This document shows positions 44,955-54,363 of a DNA stretch of 64,000 nucleotides, piece after piece. Position numbers and translations under genes: made by a program. The notes beneath the pieces were generated by a model. That model searched no databases and had not been told where the DNA came from. It worked only from the letters and a program-made list of their open reading frames with translations. Source of the stretch: Burkholderia sp. GAS332 (lineage in GTDB: Bacteria; Pseudomonadota; Gammaproteobacteria; Burkholderiales; Burkholderiaceae); assembly GCA_900142905.1 (NCBI GenBank), contig FSRV01000002.1:4278001-4342000 (forward strand). Direction: 5' to 3'. The stretch's first letter is position 1, and each line of letters opens with the position of its first letter.

Positions 44955-45982
44955 CCGGCAGTCCATTCGTTGAGGCGGCGTGCGTCGATATTCGAAGCGA
45001 GACTTGGAATGTCAAGACGTTCCGATTTCGGACGGGTAACCCGGACGGCGGGTTCGCGTTCAAGGCCGGACAGTACGTGACCTTGGGGCTGGAAATCGGC
45101 GGGGAGACTCTCTACCGCTGTTACACCGTCTCCTGTGCGCCGGAAAGTCAGGGGCCGGGCGAATTCGAAATTACGGTCAAACACTCGGCTGGCGGGCTGG
45201 TATCGACGTGGTTGCACGAGACGCTGCAGGTCAACATGAGAGTTCAGGTATCCCACGCTACCGGTGACTTCGTGCTGCCGCATGACCGTAGCGAGCCGTT
45301 GCTCTTCATTGCGGGAGGCGTCGGCATCACGCCTTTGATGTCCATGGCTCGGCAACTTCACGCGCAGGGAAAAGCAGCGGACATCGAGTTCCTGCAGTTC
45401 GCGAGAACGTCAGACGATATGCTCTTTCGTGACGAGCTGACAGAAATGGGCTCCGCATCGCGCGGGATTGTGCCGCGCTTTTTCGCCTCGCGTTCGAGCA
45501 ACAGCGATTGTCAGCCGGGCAGGCTCTGTAGCGACTTACTGGATAAGTTTGTCCCCAGTTGGAAGTCGCGCAGGGTGCTGTGTTGCGGGCCGGATTCTTT
45601 CATGGCGGATATGCGAAAGGTCTTCGTTAGCAGCGGCGGCGACCCGACGAAATTCCATCAGGAGAGCTTCAACATTCCCGAGGCGCCTCCTGTGCACGCG
45701 GCCAACAATACTGGCGTCTCGGCCGTTCGTCTTTCGGAGTCTGGCTTTGATGTAATCTGCGAACCAGGAACCACGGTCCTGGACGCGGTGCACGCGTCGC
45801 CGCGTGGCGTAAAGATACCGAACGCCTGTCGGTCGGGCGTGTGCGGAACCTGCAAGCTGCGCATGCTCGATGGAAAAGTGGACATGCAGCACAACGGCGG
45901 GATTACGGACGATGAAGTCGATGAGGGCTACATCCTGACGTGCTGTTCAGTGCCACTTTCAAACATCACAATCAAGTATTGA
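44951..45982 (+). CDS. gbcB: Glycine betaine monooxygenase reductase component
   Basis: 343 residues. It passes electrons from NAD(P)H through FAD and a 2Fe-2S ferredoxin to GbcA. An FAD-binding barrel (TFRFRTGNPDGGFAFKAGQY, LYRCYTVSCAPES) is followed by the NAD domain (LLFIAGGVGITPLMSMARQL) and a C-terminal plant-type ferredoxin (ACRSGVCGTCKLRML plus ILTCCSVP). The ATG overlaps the gbcA stop as ATGA. It converges with a LysR gene, only 5 bases separating the stop codons. Confidence 0.9.
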   Translation: MTGSPFVEAACVDIRSETWNVKTFRFRTGNPDGGFAFKAGQYVTLGLEIGGETLYRCYTVSCAPESQGPGEFEITVKHSAGGLVSTWLHETLQVNMRVQVSHATGDFVLPHDRSEPLLFIAGGVGITPLMSMARQLHAQGKAADIEFLQFARTSDDMLFRDELTEMGSASRGIVPRFFASRSSNSDCQPGRLCSDLLDKFVPSWKSRRVLCCGPDSFMADMRKVFVSSGGDPTKFHQESFNIPEAPPVHAANNTGVSAVRLSESGFDVICEPGTTVLDAVHASPRGVKIPNACRSGVCGTCKLRMLDGKVDMQHNGGITDDEVDEGYILTCCSVPLSNITIKY

Positions 45983-45987
45983 GGGCG

Positions 45988-46899
45988 TTAGGTCCACAGG
46001 CTCCGCTTGCCAAAGGCAATTAGCCATTCGAGGAACGTGCGGGCAGGCGCGCTGAGTTCTTCGTTTTCGGTGTAGATGATGTATTCGGAAAGGCCGGTCT
46101 TGATGGAGATGTCGAGCGGCCGGACCAGCAGTGTTTCGCGCGCTTCGTGCGGGATACCATAGGCCCATGCCAGCGCAACACCTTTGCCGCTGCATGCGGC
46201 CCGATAGACAAGGTCGTAGTTCGACACGGTGATGTTTTTGTGCAATACGCCAGGCTGATATCCGGCTCCTTCAAACCACGCATCCCAAGAGTTGAATTCG
46301 GAGATTCCCGAGTCGAGCTCGATCAACTCACACTTCAGCAAGTCCTGAATGCTCTCGATGTTGTGCTCGTGCTGGTATGAGGGGGCACAAACCGGGAAGA
46401 TTTCTTCTTCGAATAGCTTCACCTTGGTGATATTGGGCCAATGTCCGTCGCCGTAACGTATTGCCAGGTCGATAGGGTCTTGCCATGGGTCCACGGGTAA
46501 GTTGCTCGCCAATACCCGTATGTCGATGTCGGGGTACTGACTGCGGAAGTCGATGATGGCCGGCATTAGCCAGAAACTGGCCATCGCATTGCTTGCGGCG
46601 ATGGTAACCGTGCTGGTATCCAGCGCTTCAATCATCGTGACTGCACGACGAATGGAATTGAGGCTTTGGGCGATGGCTTGCTGAAATATAAGCCCAGCGC
46701 GCGTCAACTGAATTTCCTTGTGACGTCGATTGAACAGCGTCACGCCCATCCGCTCTTCGAGCACCTGAATCTGCCGACTCACGGCGCCCTGAGACAAATG
46801 TAACTCCTCCGCTGCACGCGTGAAGCTCATCAGCCGGGCCGACGCTTCGAAAGCCGCAATGGTGTTGAGTGGTGGAAGACGTTTGCGCTGGGTTGCCAC
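45988..46899 (-). CDS. LysR family regulator (GcvA-like)
   Basis: 303 residues. The opening RKRLPPLNTIAAFEASARLM and TRAAEELHLSQGAVSRQIQV are characteristic of the GcvA subgroup that controls glycine cleavage and related genes. The effector domain includes NAMASFWLMPAIIDFRSQYP and DLAIRYGDGHWPN. It is transcribed away from the dimethylglycine dehydrogenase gene across a 361-bp space holding two palindromes, so it likely controls the dehydrogenase-etf-transporter run and possibly gbcAB. Confidence 0.9.
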   Translation of the reverse strand: MATQRKRLPPLNTIAAFEASARLMSFTRAAEELHLSQGAVSRQIQVLEERMGVTLFNRRHKEIQLTRAGLIFQQAIAQSLNSIRRAVTMIEALDTSTVTIAASNAMASFWLMPAIIDFRSQYPDIDIRVLASNLPVDPWQDPIDLAIRYGDGHWPNITKVKLFEEEIFPVCAPSYQHEHNIESIQDLLKCELIELDSGISEFNSWDAWFEGAGYQPGVLHKNITVSNYDLVYRAACSGKGVALAWAYGIPHEARETLLVRPLDISIKTGLSEYIIYTENEELSAPARTFLEWLIAFGKRSLWT

Positions 46900-47101
46900 T
46901 TGTCAGCCTCGATAGGGGCAGGCCGATGCGCCTGCACGCGATTGAATGTCTGGATGTCCAGGAATGTACTGGATTCCAAAAAAGCAGGCTACGCGCGCGG
47001 CGTTAAACCGCCTCAGGAATTTCCCTAACCTTGTTTTGCCCGCCACATAAGGCGTCGAGTGGAAATCCCATGATATCAGCGAGTTGGGGCGCTTTTGATC
47101 T

Positions 47102-47142
47102 TGCATGAAAATTTTGATGCATAACCTCAACTCTTTTGAGTT
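47102..47142. promoter_or_regulatory. Two adjacent palindromes between lysR and the dimethylglycine dehydrogenase gene
   Basis: TGCATGAAAATTTTGATGCA (47102-47121, 9 of 10 pairs) and AACTC-TTTT-GAGTT (47129-47142, perfect). They lie 119-159 bases before the dehydrogenase start in the divergent space. The spacing of the two centres is about 24 bases. Confidence 0.5.
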
Positions 47143-47260
47143 TCGGCCCGAATTCTGGCTACCTAAGTTTGAGGCTCGACATTCACCTTTGGGTGGATTG
47201 CACTGACGGGCCTTCCTGATTCACTCAAGCGAAGACGAATAGATTGAAACTGGCGGAAAA

Positions 47261-49684
47261 ATGAAATCTCACTATCAGGCTGTGGTCATTGGTGGCGGTG
47301 TGGTTGGTTGCTCGGTTCTCTATCACCTGACCAAGTTTGGTTGGAAAGATGTCGCGCTGCTTGAGCGCAAAGTACTGACGGCCGGCTCGACATGGCACGC
47401 GGCAGCGGGCTTCCATTCCATCAATAGCGACCCCAACGTGGTGCGGCTCCAGGCCTACACGATCGCGCTCTACAAGGAGATTCAGGAAATCGGCGACCAG
47501 GACGTCGGGCTGCACGTGCCGGGCGGCGTGGCCATGGCGGCGACGCCGGAGCGCTGGGAGTTCCTGCGTACTGAGGCGAGCCGGCACCGTTTCATGGGCA
47601 TCGAGAGTGAGCTCATCACGCCCTCGGAGATCAAGGCGCTTTGCCCGCTCGCAGAGGTTGGAGAAGTGCTGGGCGGTTTGTGGACACCTGACGAGGGTCA
47701 CCTTGATCCTTACGGCGCCACGCAGGCATATGCCCGCGCAGCCAGGAAACAAGGCGCTGAGATTCATCAGCATACGAAGGTGGAAAGCCTCGAGCAACAG
47801 CCTGACGGCACCTGGAATGTGTACACCGACAAGGGCGTTATCCATGCCGAGCACGTGGTCAACGCTGCAGGCCTGTGGGCGCGCGAAGTGGGAATGATGG
47901 CCGGCGTCAAGCTTCCGCTCATCCCGATGGAACACCATTACCTGATCACCGAGACGATTCCGGAACTCGAAGCGTTCGGCAAGGAAATTCCCGTCATGGT
48001 GGACCTGGACGGCGAAATATACATGCGACAAGAGCACAAGGGCGTGCTCTTCGGCGTCTATGAGAAAAACTCGACGCCGTGGTCGTTGGCGGGAACGCCG
48101 TGGGAGTATGGAGAGACCGACCTTCTTCAGCCGAATCTCGAGAAGCTTGAGAATGAACTCATGAAGGGCTTTGAGCGATTCCCGAGCGTGGGTAACGCTG
48201 GCATTAAGCGCATCGTGAATGGTCCCTTCACCTTTACCCCGGACGGGAACCCGCTCGTCGGTCCGGTGCGCGGCAAGCGAAACTATTGGGCCGCTTGCGG
48301 CTGCATGGCTGGTTTCAGCCAAGGCGGCGGTATGGGTCTCGCACTCGCGCAGTGGATGATTAACGGCGAGCCGTCGGACAACGTGTTCGGTTTCGACGTG
48401 GCGCGCTTCCCCAAGCTGACGCAGAACTTTGTCACCGCAAAAGCACAAGAATTCTACGAGCACCGCTTCTACCTCGCCCGTCCGAACGAGCAGTGGCCTG
48501 CTGGTCGCCCGATGCGGACCACGCCGCTCTATGAGTATCAGCAGGACAAAAACGCGGTCTTTGGCGTCAGCTACGGACTCGAGACGCCGATGTGGTTTGC
48601 GCGTCAGGGCGATGAAGCGTTTGAGACGCCTACTTTCAAGCGTTCGAATGCGTTTGACGTCGTCGCTGAAGAATGCACAAATGTTCGTGAAAACGTCGGA
48701 TTGTTTGATGCAAGCGGATACGCCAAGTACGAGGTAACCGGTCCCGGCGCCTATGCGTGGCTCGACCGCATGTTCGCATCGAAGATTCCTGCAGTGGGAC
48801 GAGCGCGCCTCGCACCGATGCTCGGGGAGTCCGGACGACTGATGGGCGACCTGACCATTCTCCGCCCGGCAGAGGAGACATTCTTCATCACCGGTTCGGG
48901 CTATTTGCAAGAGTGGCACATGCGCTGGTTTGAATCGTATCTGCCTTCGGATGGGTCCGTCCGGATCGAGAACCGAAGCGACTCGCTTTCCATGCTGGCA
49001 GTTGCCGGGCCCAAGGCAGCCCAACTGGTCGAGCGACTTGTCGGCAAAGTGGCTGTCGATGCGGCGAAGCCACTGCTCTCTGTGACTCACGCAGAAGCTG
49101 GGATCGTGCCTGTGATGATGGCTCGCATGTCTCTGACGGGCGAGTACGGCTTCGAGCTCTATTGTGAGTCTACCTACGTGCGCACGCTGTACAAGCAGCT
49201 ATTCGAGAGCGGCAAAGACCTCGGTCTGCGCGAATACGGCGTATGGGCGCTACTTTCGATGCGTCTGGAAAAAGGCTTCGGTATCTGGTCTCGCGAATTC
49301 GCACCCGAGTACACACCGTTCCAGAACGACCTCGGCCACTTTGTCGACCTTGCGAAAGCTCACTTCATCGGCCGGGAAGCGGCAATAAAGGCGAAGGATG
49401 AGACGCCAACACACAAGCTTGTGATGCTCGAAGTGGAAGCCACTGACGCGGATGCGAGCGGATTCGAGCCCATCTGGATTGGCGAGAAGGTCGTTGGTTT
49501 CACCACGTCCGGCGGATACGGGCATACGGTGAAGAAGAGCCTGGCGCTTGGCTACATTGAGACATCGTCTATCAACGCCGATACGAACTACGACGTTCAC
49601 GTGCTCGGCGAGCGTCGAGCTGCAAAGCTTGTTTCGCAAGTCCCTTATGACCCGACGGGCGCCCGCATGCGTGCGCCAAAGTAA
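47261..49684 (+). CDS. Dimethylglycine dehydrogenase-type flavoprotein (FAD + GcvT)
   Basis: 807 residues. The N-terminal oxidase half has VVIGGGVVGCSVLYHLTKFG (8-27) and LTAGSTWHAAAGF, where H46 is the position of the covalent flavin link in dimethylglycine/sarcosine dehydrogenases. EGHLDPYGATQAYARAA and PFTFTPDGNPLVGPV follow. From about 430 the GcvT folate half begins (NVRENVGLFDASGYAKYEVT, LSLRMEK-type SMRLEKGFGIWSREF). It demethylates dimethylglycine to sarcosine, giving methylene-THF and reduced ETF. EtfBA directly downstream supports an ETF-linked dehydrogenase rather than an oxidase. Confidence 0.9.
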   Translation: MKSHYQAVVIGGGVVGCSVLYHLTKFGWKDVALLERKVLTAGSTWHAAAGFHSINSDPNVVRLQAYTIALYKEIQEIGDQDVGLHVPGGVAMAATPERWEFLRTEASRHRFMGIESELITPSEIKALCPLAEVGEVLGGLWTPDEGHLDPYGATQAYARAARKQGAEIHQHTKVESLEQQPDGTWNVYTDKGVIHAEHVVNAAGLWAREVGMMAGVKLPLIPMEHHYLITETIPELEAFGKEIPVMVDLDGEIYMRQEHKGVLFGVYEKNSTPWSLAGTPWEYGETDLLQPNLEKLENELMKGFERFPSVGNAGIKRIVNGPFTFTPDGNPLVGPVRGKRNYWAACGCMAGFSQGGGMGLALAQWMINGEPSDNVFGFDVARFPKLTQNFVTAKAQEFYEHRFYLARPNEQWPAGRPMRTTPLYEYQQDKNAVFGVSYGLETPMWFARQGDEAFETPTFKRSNAFDVVAEECTNVRENVGLFDASGYAKYEVTGPGAYAWLDRMFASKIPAVGRARLAPMLGESGRLMGDLTILRPAEETFFITGSGYLQEWHMRWFESYLPSDGSVRIENRSDSLSMLAVAGPKAAQLVERLVGKVAVDAAKPLLSVTHAEAGIVPVMMARMSLTGEYGFELYCESTYVRTLYKQLFESGKDLGLREYGVWALLSMRLEKGFGIWSREFAPEYTPFQNDLGHFVDLAKAHFIGREAAIKAKDETPTHKLVMLEVEATDADASGFEPIWIGEKVVGFTTSGGYGHTVKKSLALGYIETSSINADTNYDVHVLGERRAAKLVSQVPYDPTGARMRAPK

Positions 49685-49701
49685 TCCAGGAAGTGATTGA
49701 A

Positions 49702-50457
49702 ATGAAGATTCTGGTAGGCGTAAAGCGTGTCCCCGACCCGAACGTCAAAGTTCGTGTACGCGGTGACGGTGCCGGTGTTGACCTCGCAAACATCAAGATG
49801 ACCGTCAACCCCTTTGACGAGATTGCGGTCGAAGCGGCGGTAAGGTTGAAGGAGAAAGGCGACGCGTCCGAAGTAGTGGTCGTGTCCTGTGGAACTGCTC
49901 AGTCACAGGACGCACTGCGGACGGCATTAGCGATGGGCGCGGACCGGGCGATTCTCGTTCAGACCGATGCCGAACTGCAGCCGTTGGCCGTTGCAAAGAT
50001 CATGAAAGCGTTGGTCGCCCGGGAGGCTGCAGAACTTGTGCTCATGGGTAAGCAGGCTATCGATGACGACTCCAATCAGACCGGGCAGTTGCTCGCTGCG
50101 CTGCTTGATGTACCTCAGGCGACGTATGCCTCGTCAATTGAGCGACGCGGCGACCAGCTCGTGGTCGTGAAGGAAACCGATGACGGGCGCGAAACGGTCG
50201 AGATGGATTTGCCCGCTGTCATTACGGCAGACCTTCGATTGAACGAACCGCGCTACGTGACACTCCCAAACCTGATGAAAGCGAAGAAGAAACCGCTGGA
50301 GGTTATCGAGGTCGGAGGCCTGGACGTCGATGTCGCGCCACGTTTCCGCACCGTGAGCGTACGTGAGCCAGCGCTGCGCAAAGCGGGCGAAATGGTTCCC
50401 GATGTGGCCACCCTTGTGTCGCGTTTGCGCGCCGAGACCACCTTAAACAAAAGGTAG
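49702..50457 (+). CDS. etfB: Electron transfer flavoprotein beta subunit
   Basis: 251 residues. It pairs with EtfA and binds AMP. Recognisable parts are MKILVGVKRVPDPNVKVRVR, INPFDEIAVEAAVRLKEK-like VNPFDEIAVEAAVRLKEKGD, ALAMGADRAILVQTD and GKQAIDDDSNQTGQLLAALL. It begins 17 bases after the dehydrogenase. This set probably serves the dimethylglycine enzyme specifically, besides a housekeeping ETF elsewhere. ETF-ubiquinone oxidoreductase is not in the window. Confidence 0.95.
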   Translation: MKILVGVKRVPDPNVKVRVRGDGAGVDLANIKMTVNPFDEIAVEAAVRLKEKGDASEVVVVSCGTAQSQDALRTALAMGADRAILVQTDAELQPLAVAKIMKALVAREAAELVLMGKQAIDDDSNQTGQLLAALLDVPQATYASSIERRGDQLVVVKETDDGRETVEMDLPAVITADLRLNEPRYVTLPNLMKAKKKPLEVIEVGGLDVDVAPRFRTVSVREPALRKAGEMVPDVATLVSRLRAETTLNKR

Positions 50458-50461
50458 ATCC

Positions 50462-51406
50462 ATGGCTATTCTTGTTATCGCAGACGTCCTTGACGACACC
50501 CTGCTTCCATCGACCTTCAACACTGTAACGGCGGCGCGCGAAATCGCGAGCTACGCCGGCGGCGAGGTTCATCTTCTGCTGGTGGGCGGCCATTTCGACG
50601 AGTCCGAAAAGTGCGCTTGTCGACTTCCCGTTGGAAAGATTCTGACAGCTACCTCGTCGGGCCTTGCTGATCGAAACGCCGAGGGTGTCGCAAGGACCGT
50701 TCTCGCATTGGCCAGGAACGGTTACACCCACATTCTCTTTAGCGCCGCGAGCTTCGGCAAGAGCGTCGCACCGCGCGTCGCCGCAAAGTTGGATGTCGCG
50801 CAGATCTCTGATATCACGGCAGTCAAAGGACAATCACTCTTCGAGCGGCCTACGCATGCCGGCAACGTGATTGCAACCGTTGAAGCGCTTGATGCCGTTA
50901 AGGTTATCACTGTGCGCTCTACTGCGTTCACCGCAGCACAGACTGGAGAGAGTGCGGCGCCAATTGGCATGTGCGATGCCGAAACGGACGGGCGTTATGC
51001 TCGGGTTACGGAACGACAGCATGAAGTCTCCGACAGACCAGACCTGGCGTCGGCAAAAATCATTGTCTCGGGTGGCCGGGGCTTGGGCAGCAAAGAAAAC
51101 TACGACCGCATCCTGACTCCGCTGGCAGACAAGCTTGGTGCGGCCCTGGGCGCATCGCGGGCCGCGGTAGACTCCGGTTTCGCCCCAAATGACCGCCAGG
51201 TCGGACAAACAGGGAAGGTTGTCGCGCCCGACGTGTACGTCGCGATTGGTCTTTCCGGCGCCATCCAGCATCTCGCAGGGATGCGCGAATCGAAAATCAT
51301 CGTCGCTGTGAACTCTGACCCAGATGCACCGATTTTCGGAGTTGCAGACTACGGCCTGGTTGCCGACCTCTTTACGGCAGTACCTCAGTGGACTGAGGCC
51401 CAATAA
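50462..51406 (+). CDS. etfA: Electron transfer flavoprotein alpha subunit
   Basis: 314 residues with the FAD site in the C-terminal half: [60 protein letters not shown] and [20 protein letters not shown]. It starts 4 bases after etfB. It receives electrons from the dimethylglycine dehydrogenase flavin and delivers them to the quinone pool. Confidence 0.95.
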   Translation: MAILVIADVLDDTLLPSTFNTVTAAREIASYAGGEVHLLLVGGHFDESEKCACRLPVGKILTATSSGLADRNAEGVARTVLALARNGYTHILFSAASFGKSVAPRVAAKLDVAQISDITAVKGQSLFERPTHAGNVIATVEALDAVKVITVRSTAFTAAQTGESAAPIGMCDAETDGRYARVTERQHEVSDRPDLASAKIIVSGGRGLGSKENYDRILTPLADKLGAALGASRAAVDSGFAPNDRQVGQTGKVVAPDVYVAIGLSGAIQHLAGMRESKIIVAVNSDPDAPIFGVADYGLVADLFTAVPQWTEAQ

Positions 51407-51481
51407 GCGTTGTGACTGACCACATAGACTCGGTCAAGAGATTGGCGAGTTAAATTTTATCTAAGACCTCAGGAGGCACCT

Positions 51482-52525
51482 ATGAACTATCGTAAGATTC
51501 TAGGAATAGCGGCGGTTACCTTCAGCTTTGCCGGCCTGTCTGCGCCGACGTTAGCCGCAACCACCTCGCCTTGGTGTAGTTCGGGGAAGCCCATCAAGTT
51601 CGCAGAAATCGGCTGGGACAGCGGAAAGTTTTTCACTGAGGTCGCTCGCTACGTGCTCGAAAAGGGCTACGACTGCAAGACTGAAACGGTGAATGGTTCA
51701 AACTCCATTACGCTCGGCGCTGTCGCAAGTAACGACCTCCAGGTCTTCGTTGAGTACTGGAACGGTCGTACTGCGGCTGTTGAAACCGCAGCCAAGGACG
51801 GAAAAGTCAAGGTCATAGGCGACCTGGTAAAAGGCGGAAGTGTCGAAGGATTCTACGTGCCTGCTTACGTAGTTCAGGGTGACCCGAAGCGCGGCATTAA
51901 AGCTGTGGCGCCTGACCTGAAATCCGTGTCGCAGCTTCCCGGTTTTAGCAAGATTTTCGTTGACCCCGAAGACCCGACGAAAGGGAGCATTCTCAACTGT
52001 CCAATCGGCTGGCAATGCGAATCTGACAACACTCAAAAGCTGAAGGCCTACAAGCTTGATGCTGCGTATACCAACACTCATCCGGGGACCGGGGCAGCAA
52101 TGGATGCAACCATCGCGTCGGCTTACGAGCGTGGCAAGCCGATTGTCTACTACTACTACCAACCGTCGACCCTGCTCGCGCGATACCCGTCGATCAGGCT
52201 GGACGAACCGTCGTTCAACGAGAGGTGCTGGAAGACCATCAATAACAGTAAAGATTCGGATCCTTGTCCGTCGGCGTCCCCTGTAACGAATCTGAAGATT
52301 GTAGTGTCGGCCCCCTTCGCGGCAGCCGACAGCACCACGGTCGACTTTCTAAACAAAATGTCGTTGCCCATGTCGGCGGTGAATCAGGCGCTTGCAAGCA
52401 TGGGAGCGACAAAGGCAGACCCACGGTCCCTTGCAATCCAATACCTGAAGGCAAATCCGCAGGAACTCGCTACGTGGGTTCCTGCTGACGTGGCGAAGAA
52501 AGTTGAAGCGTCGATTTCGAATTAG
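51482..52525 (+). CDS. Glycine betaine-type ABC transporter substrate-binding protein
   Basis: 347 residues, periplasmic. The signal peptide (MNYRKILGIAAVTFSFAGLS...TLA) is cleaved before ATTSPWCSSG. The OpuAC/ProX fold is shown by IKFAEIGWDSGKFFTEVARY, VNGSNSITLGAVASNDLQVF and GRTAAVETAAKDGKVKVIGD. Aromatic residues such as the Trp in GWDSG, VEYW and the YYYYQP run could form the cage that binds a quaternary ammonium. AGGAGG lies seven bases before ATG. It starts the transporter part of the betaine run, 75 bases after etfA. Confidence 0.9.
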   Translation: MNYRKILGIAAVTFSFAGLSAPTLAATTSPWCSSGKPIKFAEIGWDSGKFFTEVARYVLEKGYDCKTETVNGSNSITLGAVASNDLQVFVEYWNGRTAAVETAAKDGKVKVIGDLVKGGSVEGFYVPAYVVQGDPKRGIKAVAPDLKSVSQLPGFSKIFVDPEDPTKGSILNCPIGWQCESDNTQKLKAYKLDAAYTNTHPGTGAAMDATIASAYERGKPIVYYYYQPSTLLARYPSIRLDEPSFNERCWKTINNSKDSDPCPSASPVTNLKIVVSAPFAAADSTTVDFLNKMSLPMSAVNQALASMGATKADPRSLAIQYLKANPQELATWVPADVAKKVEASISN

Positions 52526-52574
52526 GTACGATGCCTGTTGCCCTTGGTGGGCAATAGGACCTGGAGGCAGAACT

Positions 52575-53501
52575 GTGAACGGTATATTCTTCTCGGTGAA
52601 TCTGGCTGATACCATCAATCAGGGTTTCACCCGAATGGTCCAGCAGTACGCTGACCAGTTCCACGCAGTCAGTACCTGGTTGCTGGTATGGGTGCTCAAC
52701 CCGGTTGAACATGGGCTCCAAGCGACACCACCTGTCATTCTTTTGCTGGCCCTTGGCGTATTGGCGTGGCTGGGCACTCGACGGCTTGGACCGACTCTCT
52801 TGATGGTTGCACTTATCTACTGCATCGGTTGCCTGGGTCTGTGGAGCAAACTCATCTCGACAGTCTCCATCATGGTTGTATCGTTGCTGGTAACGGTAAT
52901 CATCGGGATTCCAATGGGCATCGCGATGGCCAAGTCGAAAGCTTTGAGAAGAGTGCTCAACCCCGTTCTCGACATGATGCAGACACTGCCGTCCTTCGTG
53001 TACCTTATTCCGGTCCTGATGCTTTTCGGACTTGGCCGCGTGCCGGCCGTATTCGCGACCACGGTATACGCCTTGCCGCCGCTGATGCGCTTGACAGAAC
53101 TCGGTCTTCGGCAGCTACCGGAGGACGTGCTCGAGGCGTCTCAAGCCTTCGGCGCTACGCCAATGCAGCAACTATTTGCCGTTGAACTACCGCTTGCGTT
53201 GCCGTCGATTATGGCCGGCATTAACCAGGCGGTGATGATGTCACTCGCCATGGTGGTCATCGCTTCGATGATTGGTGCGAAAGGTCTCGGGGAGGACGTT
53301 CTGGCAAGTATCAACAACCTTGATATGGGGCAGGGAATCCAGGCGGGCCTTGCCATCGTCATGCTCGCAGTGGTTTTCGACCGCATTACGCAGGCATATG
53401 GTCGCTCGCGACGTGAGCGTCTGAAAACGGCTAAAGCAAACAAGCAGCCTATCCGTAACTCGAGCGCAGCAACTGCGGACAAGCAGGAGGCAAAAGCATG
53501 A
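52575..53501 (+). CDS. Glycine betaine-type ABC transporter permease
   Basis: 308 residues from GTG 52575, chosen because CTGGAGGCAG sits just upstream. Six or more hydrophobic helices are visible, with the BPD-type coupling loop ELGLRQLPEDVLEASQAFGA and TPMQQLFAVELPLALPSIMA; LPSFVYLIPVLMLFGLGRVP is typical of ProW. The long Lys/Gln-rich cytoplasmic tail (RRERLKTAKANKQ...) is unusual. It overlaps the ATPase gene by 4 bases. Confidence 0.92.
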   Translation: MNGIFFSVNLADTINQGFTRMVQQYADQFHAVSTWLLVWVLNPVEHGLQATPPVILLLALGVLAWLGTRRLGPTLLMVALIYCIGCLGLWSKLISTVSIMVVSLLVTVIIGIPMGIAMAKSKALRRVLNPVLDMMQTLPSFVYLIPVLMLFGLGRVPAVFATTVYALPPLMRLTELGLRQLPEDVLEASQAFGATPMQQLFAVELPLALPSIMAGINQAVMMSLAMVVIASMIGAKGLGEDVLASINNLDMGQGIQAGLAIVMLAVVFDRITQAYGRSRRERLKTAKANKQPIRNSSAATADKQEAKA

Positions 53502-54328
53502 GCGCCACGCTGATTGAGCTGAGGAATGTCTACAAGATATTCGGCAGGGATTCGGGAAGTCTCCGTGCGGCTCAGGACGCCGCACGCAATGGCGGCAGCC
53601 GACAGGACATTCTTGAAACAACGAACTGCACCGTCGCAGTCCGTGATGTTTCACTGGAAATCTGTGAGGGCGAAATCTTCGTCATCATGGGCCTGTCAGG
53701 GTCCGGAAAGTCGACGTTGGTACGTCACTTCAACCGTCTCATTGAGCCGACGTCCGGCCAGTTGCTGTTTCGCGGCAAGGACCTTTTAAAGCTGTCCAAA
53801 GCGGAGATGCGAAAGGTTCGGCGGTATAACATCGGCATGGTGTTTCAGAGCTTTGCACTGTTGCCGCACAAAACGGTGATGGAAAACATCATCTTCGGGA
53901 GGACACTGCGAGGCGACTCGAAATCCGCTGCCATGGCAGACGCCGAGAAATGGCTTGATGGGCGCATGGGCTTGCGTGGATACGGAAACAAATTCCCGGA
54001 TGAACTCTCGGGCGGAATGCGCCAGCGCGTCGGCCTCACGCGTGCACTCGTGTCGGATCCCGACATACTTCTGATGGATGAGGCGTTCTCCGCACTGGAC
54101 CCATTGATTCGAGCTGACCTGCAAGACCTGTTACTTGAGATGCAGAACGAACTGCAGAAGACCATCATTTTCATTACACACGACATTGATGAAGCCATGA
54201 AGCTCGGCTCTCGAATCGCCATCATGAAAGATGGGGAAGTCGTTCAGGTGGGTACCCCTGAGCAGATTCGTGATAATCCTGCGAACGACTATGTGCTGCG
54301 CTTCTTCAAGAAAGCCGCAGCTCACTGA
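53498..54328 (+). CDS. Glycine betaine-type ABC transporter ATP-binding protein, without CBS domains
   Basis: 276 residues. Walker A is GLSGSGKST at 65-73, signature LSGGMRQRVGLTRAL, Walker B ILLMDEAFSALDP and switch His in FITHDIDEA. Osmoregulatory ProV/OpuAA ATPases are about 400 residues with two C-terminal CBS domains that sense ionic strength. Here the chain ends right after the ATPase core (FFKKAAAH). This fits a catabolic importer that is not gated by osmolarity. Confidence 0.92.
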   Translation: MSATLIELRNVYKIFGRDSGSLRAAQDAARNGGSRQDILETTNCTVAVRDVSLEICEGEIFVIMGLSGSGKSTLVRHFNRLIEPTSGQLLFRGKDLLKLSKAEMRKVRRYNIGMVFQSFALLPHKTVMENIIFGRTLRGDSKSAAMADAEKWLDGRMGLRGYGNKFPDELSGGMRQRVGLTRALVSDPDILLMDEAFSALDPLIRADLQDLLLEMQNELQKTIIFITHDIDEAMKLGSRIAIMKDGEVVQVGTPEQIRDNPANDYVLRFFKKAAAH

Positions 54329-54363
54329 GCGCGGTTCAAGCGGCAACGTCAAACGGACGACGT

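Noticed and set aside
47225..49090. A 621-codon open frame on the minus strand
   Set aside because: It lies opposite the dimethylglycine dehydrogenase gene, whose protein is clearly recognisable; the frame is His/Arg-rich with no domain, a GC-driven shadow.
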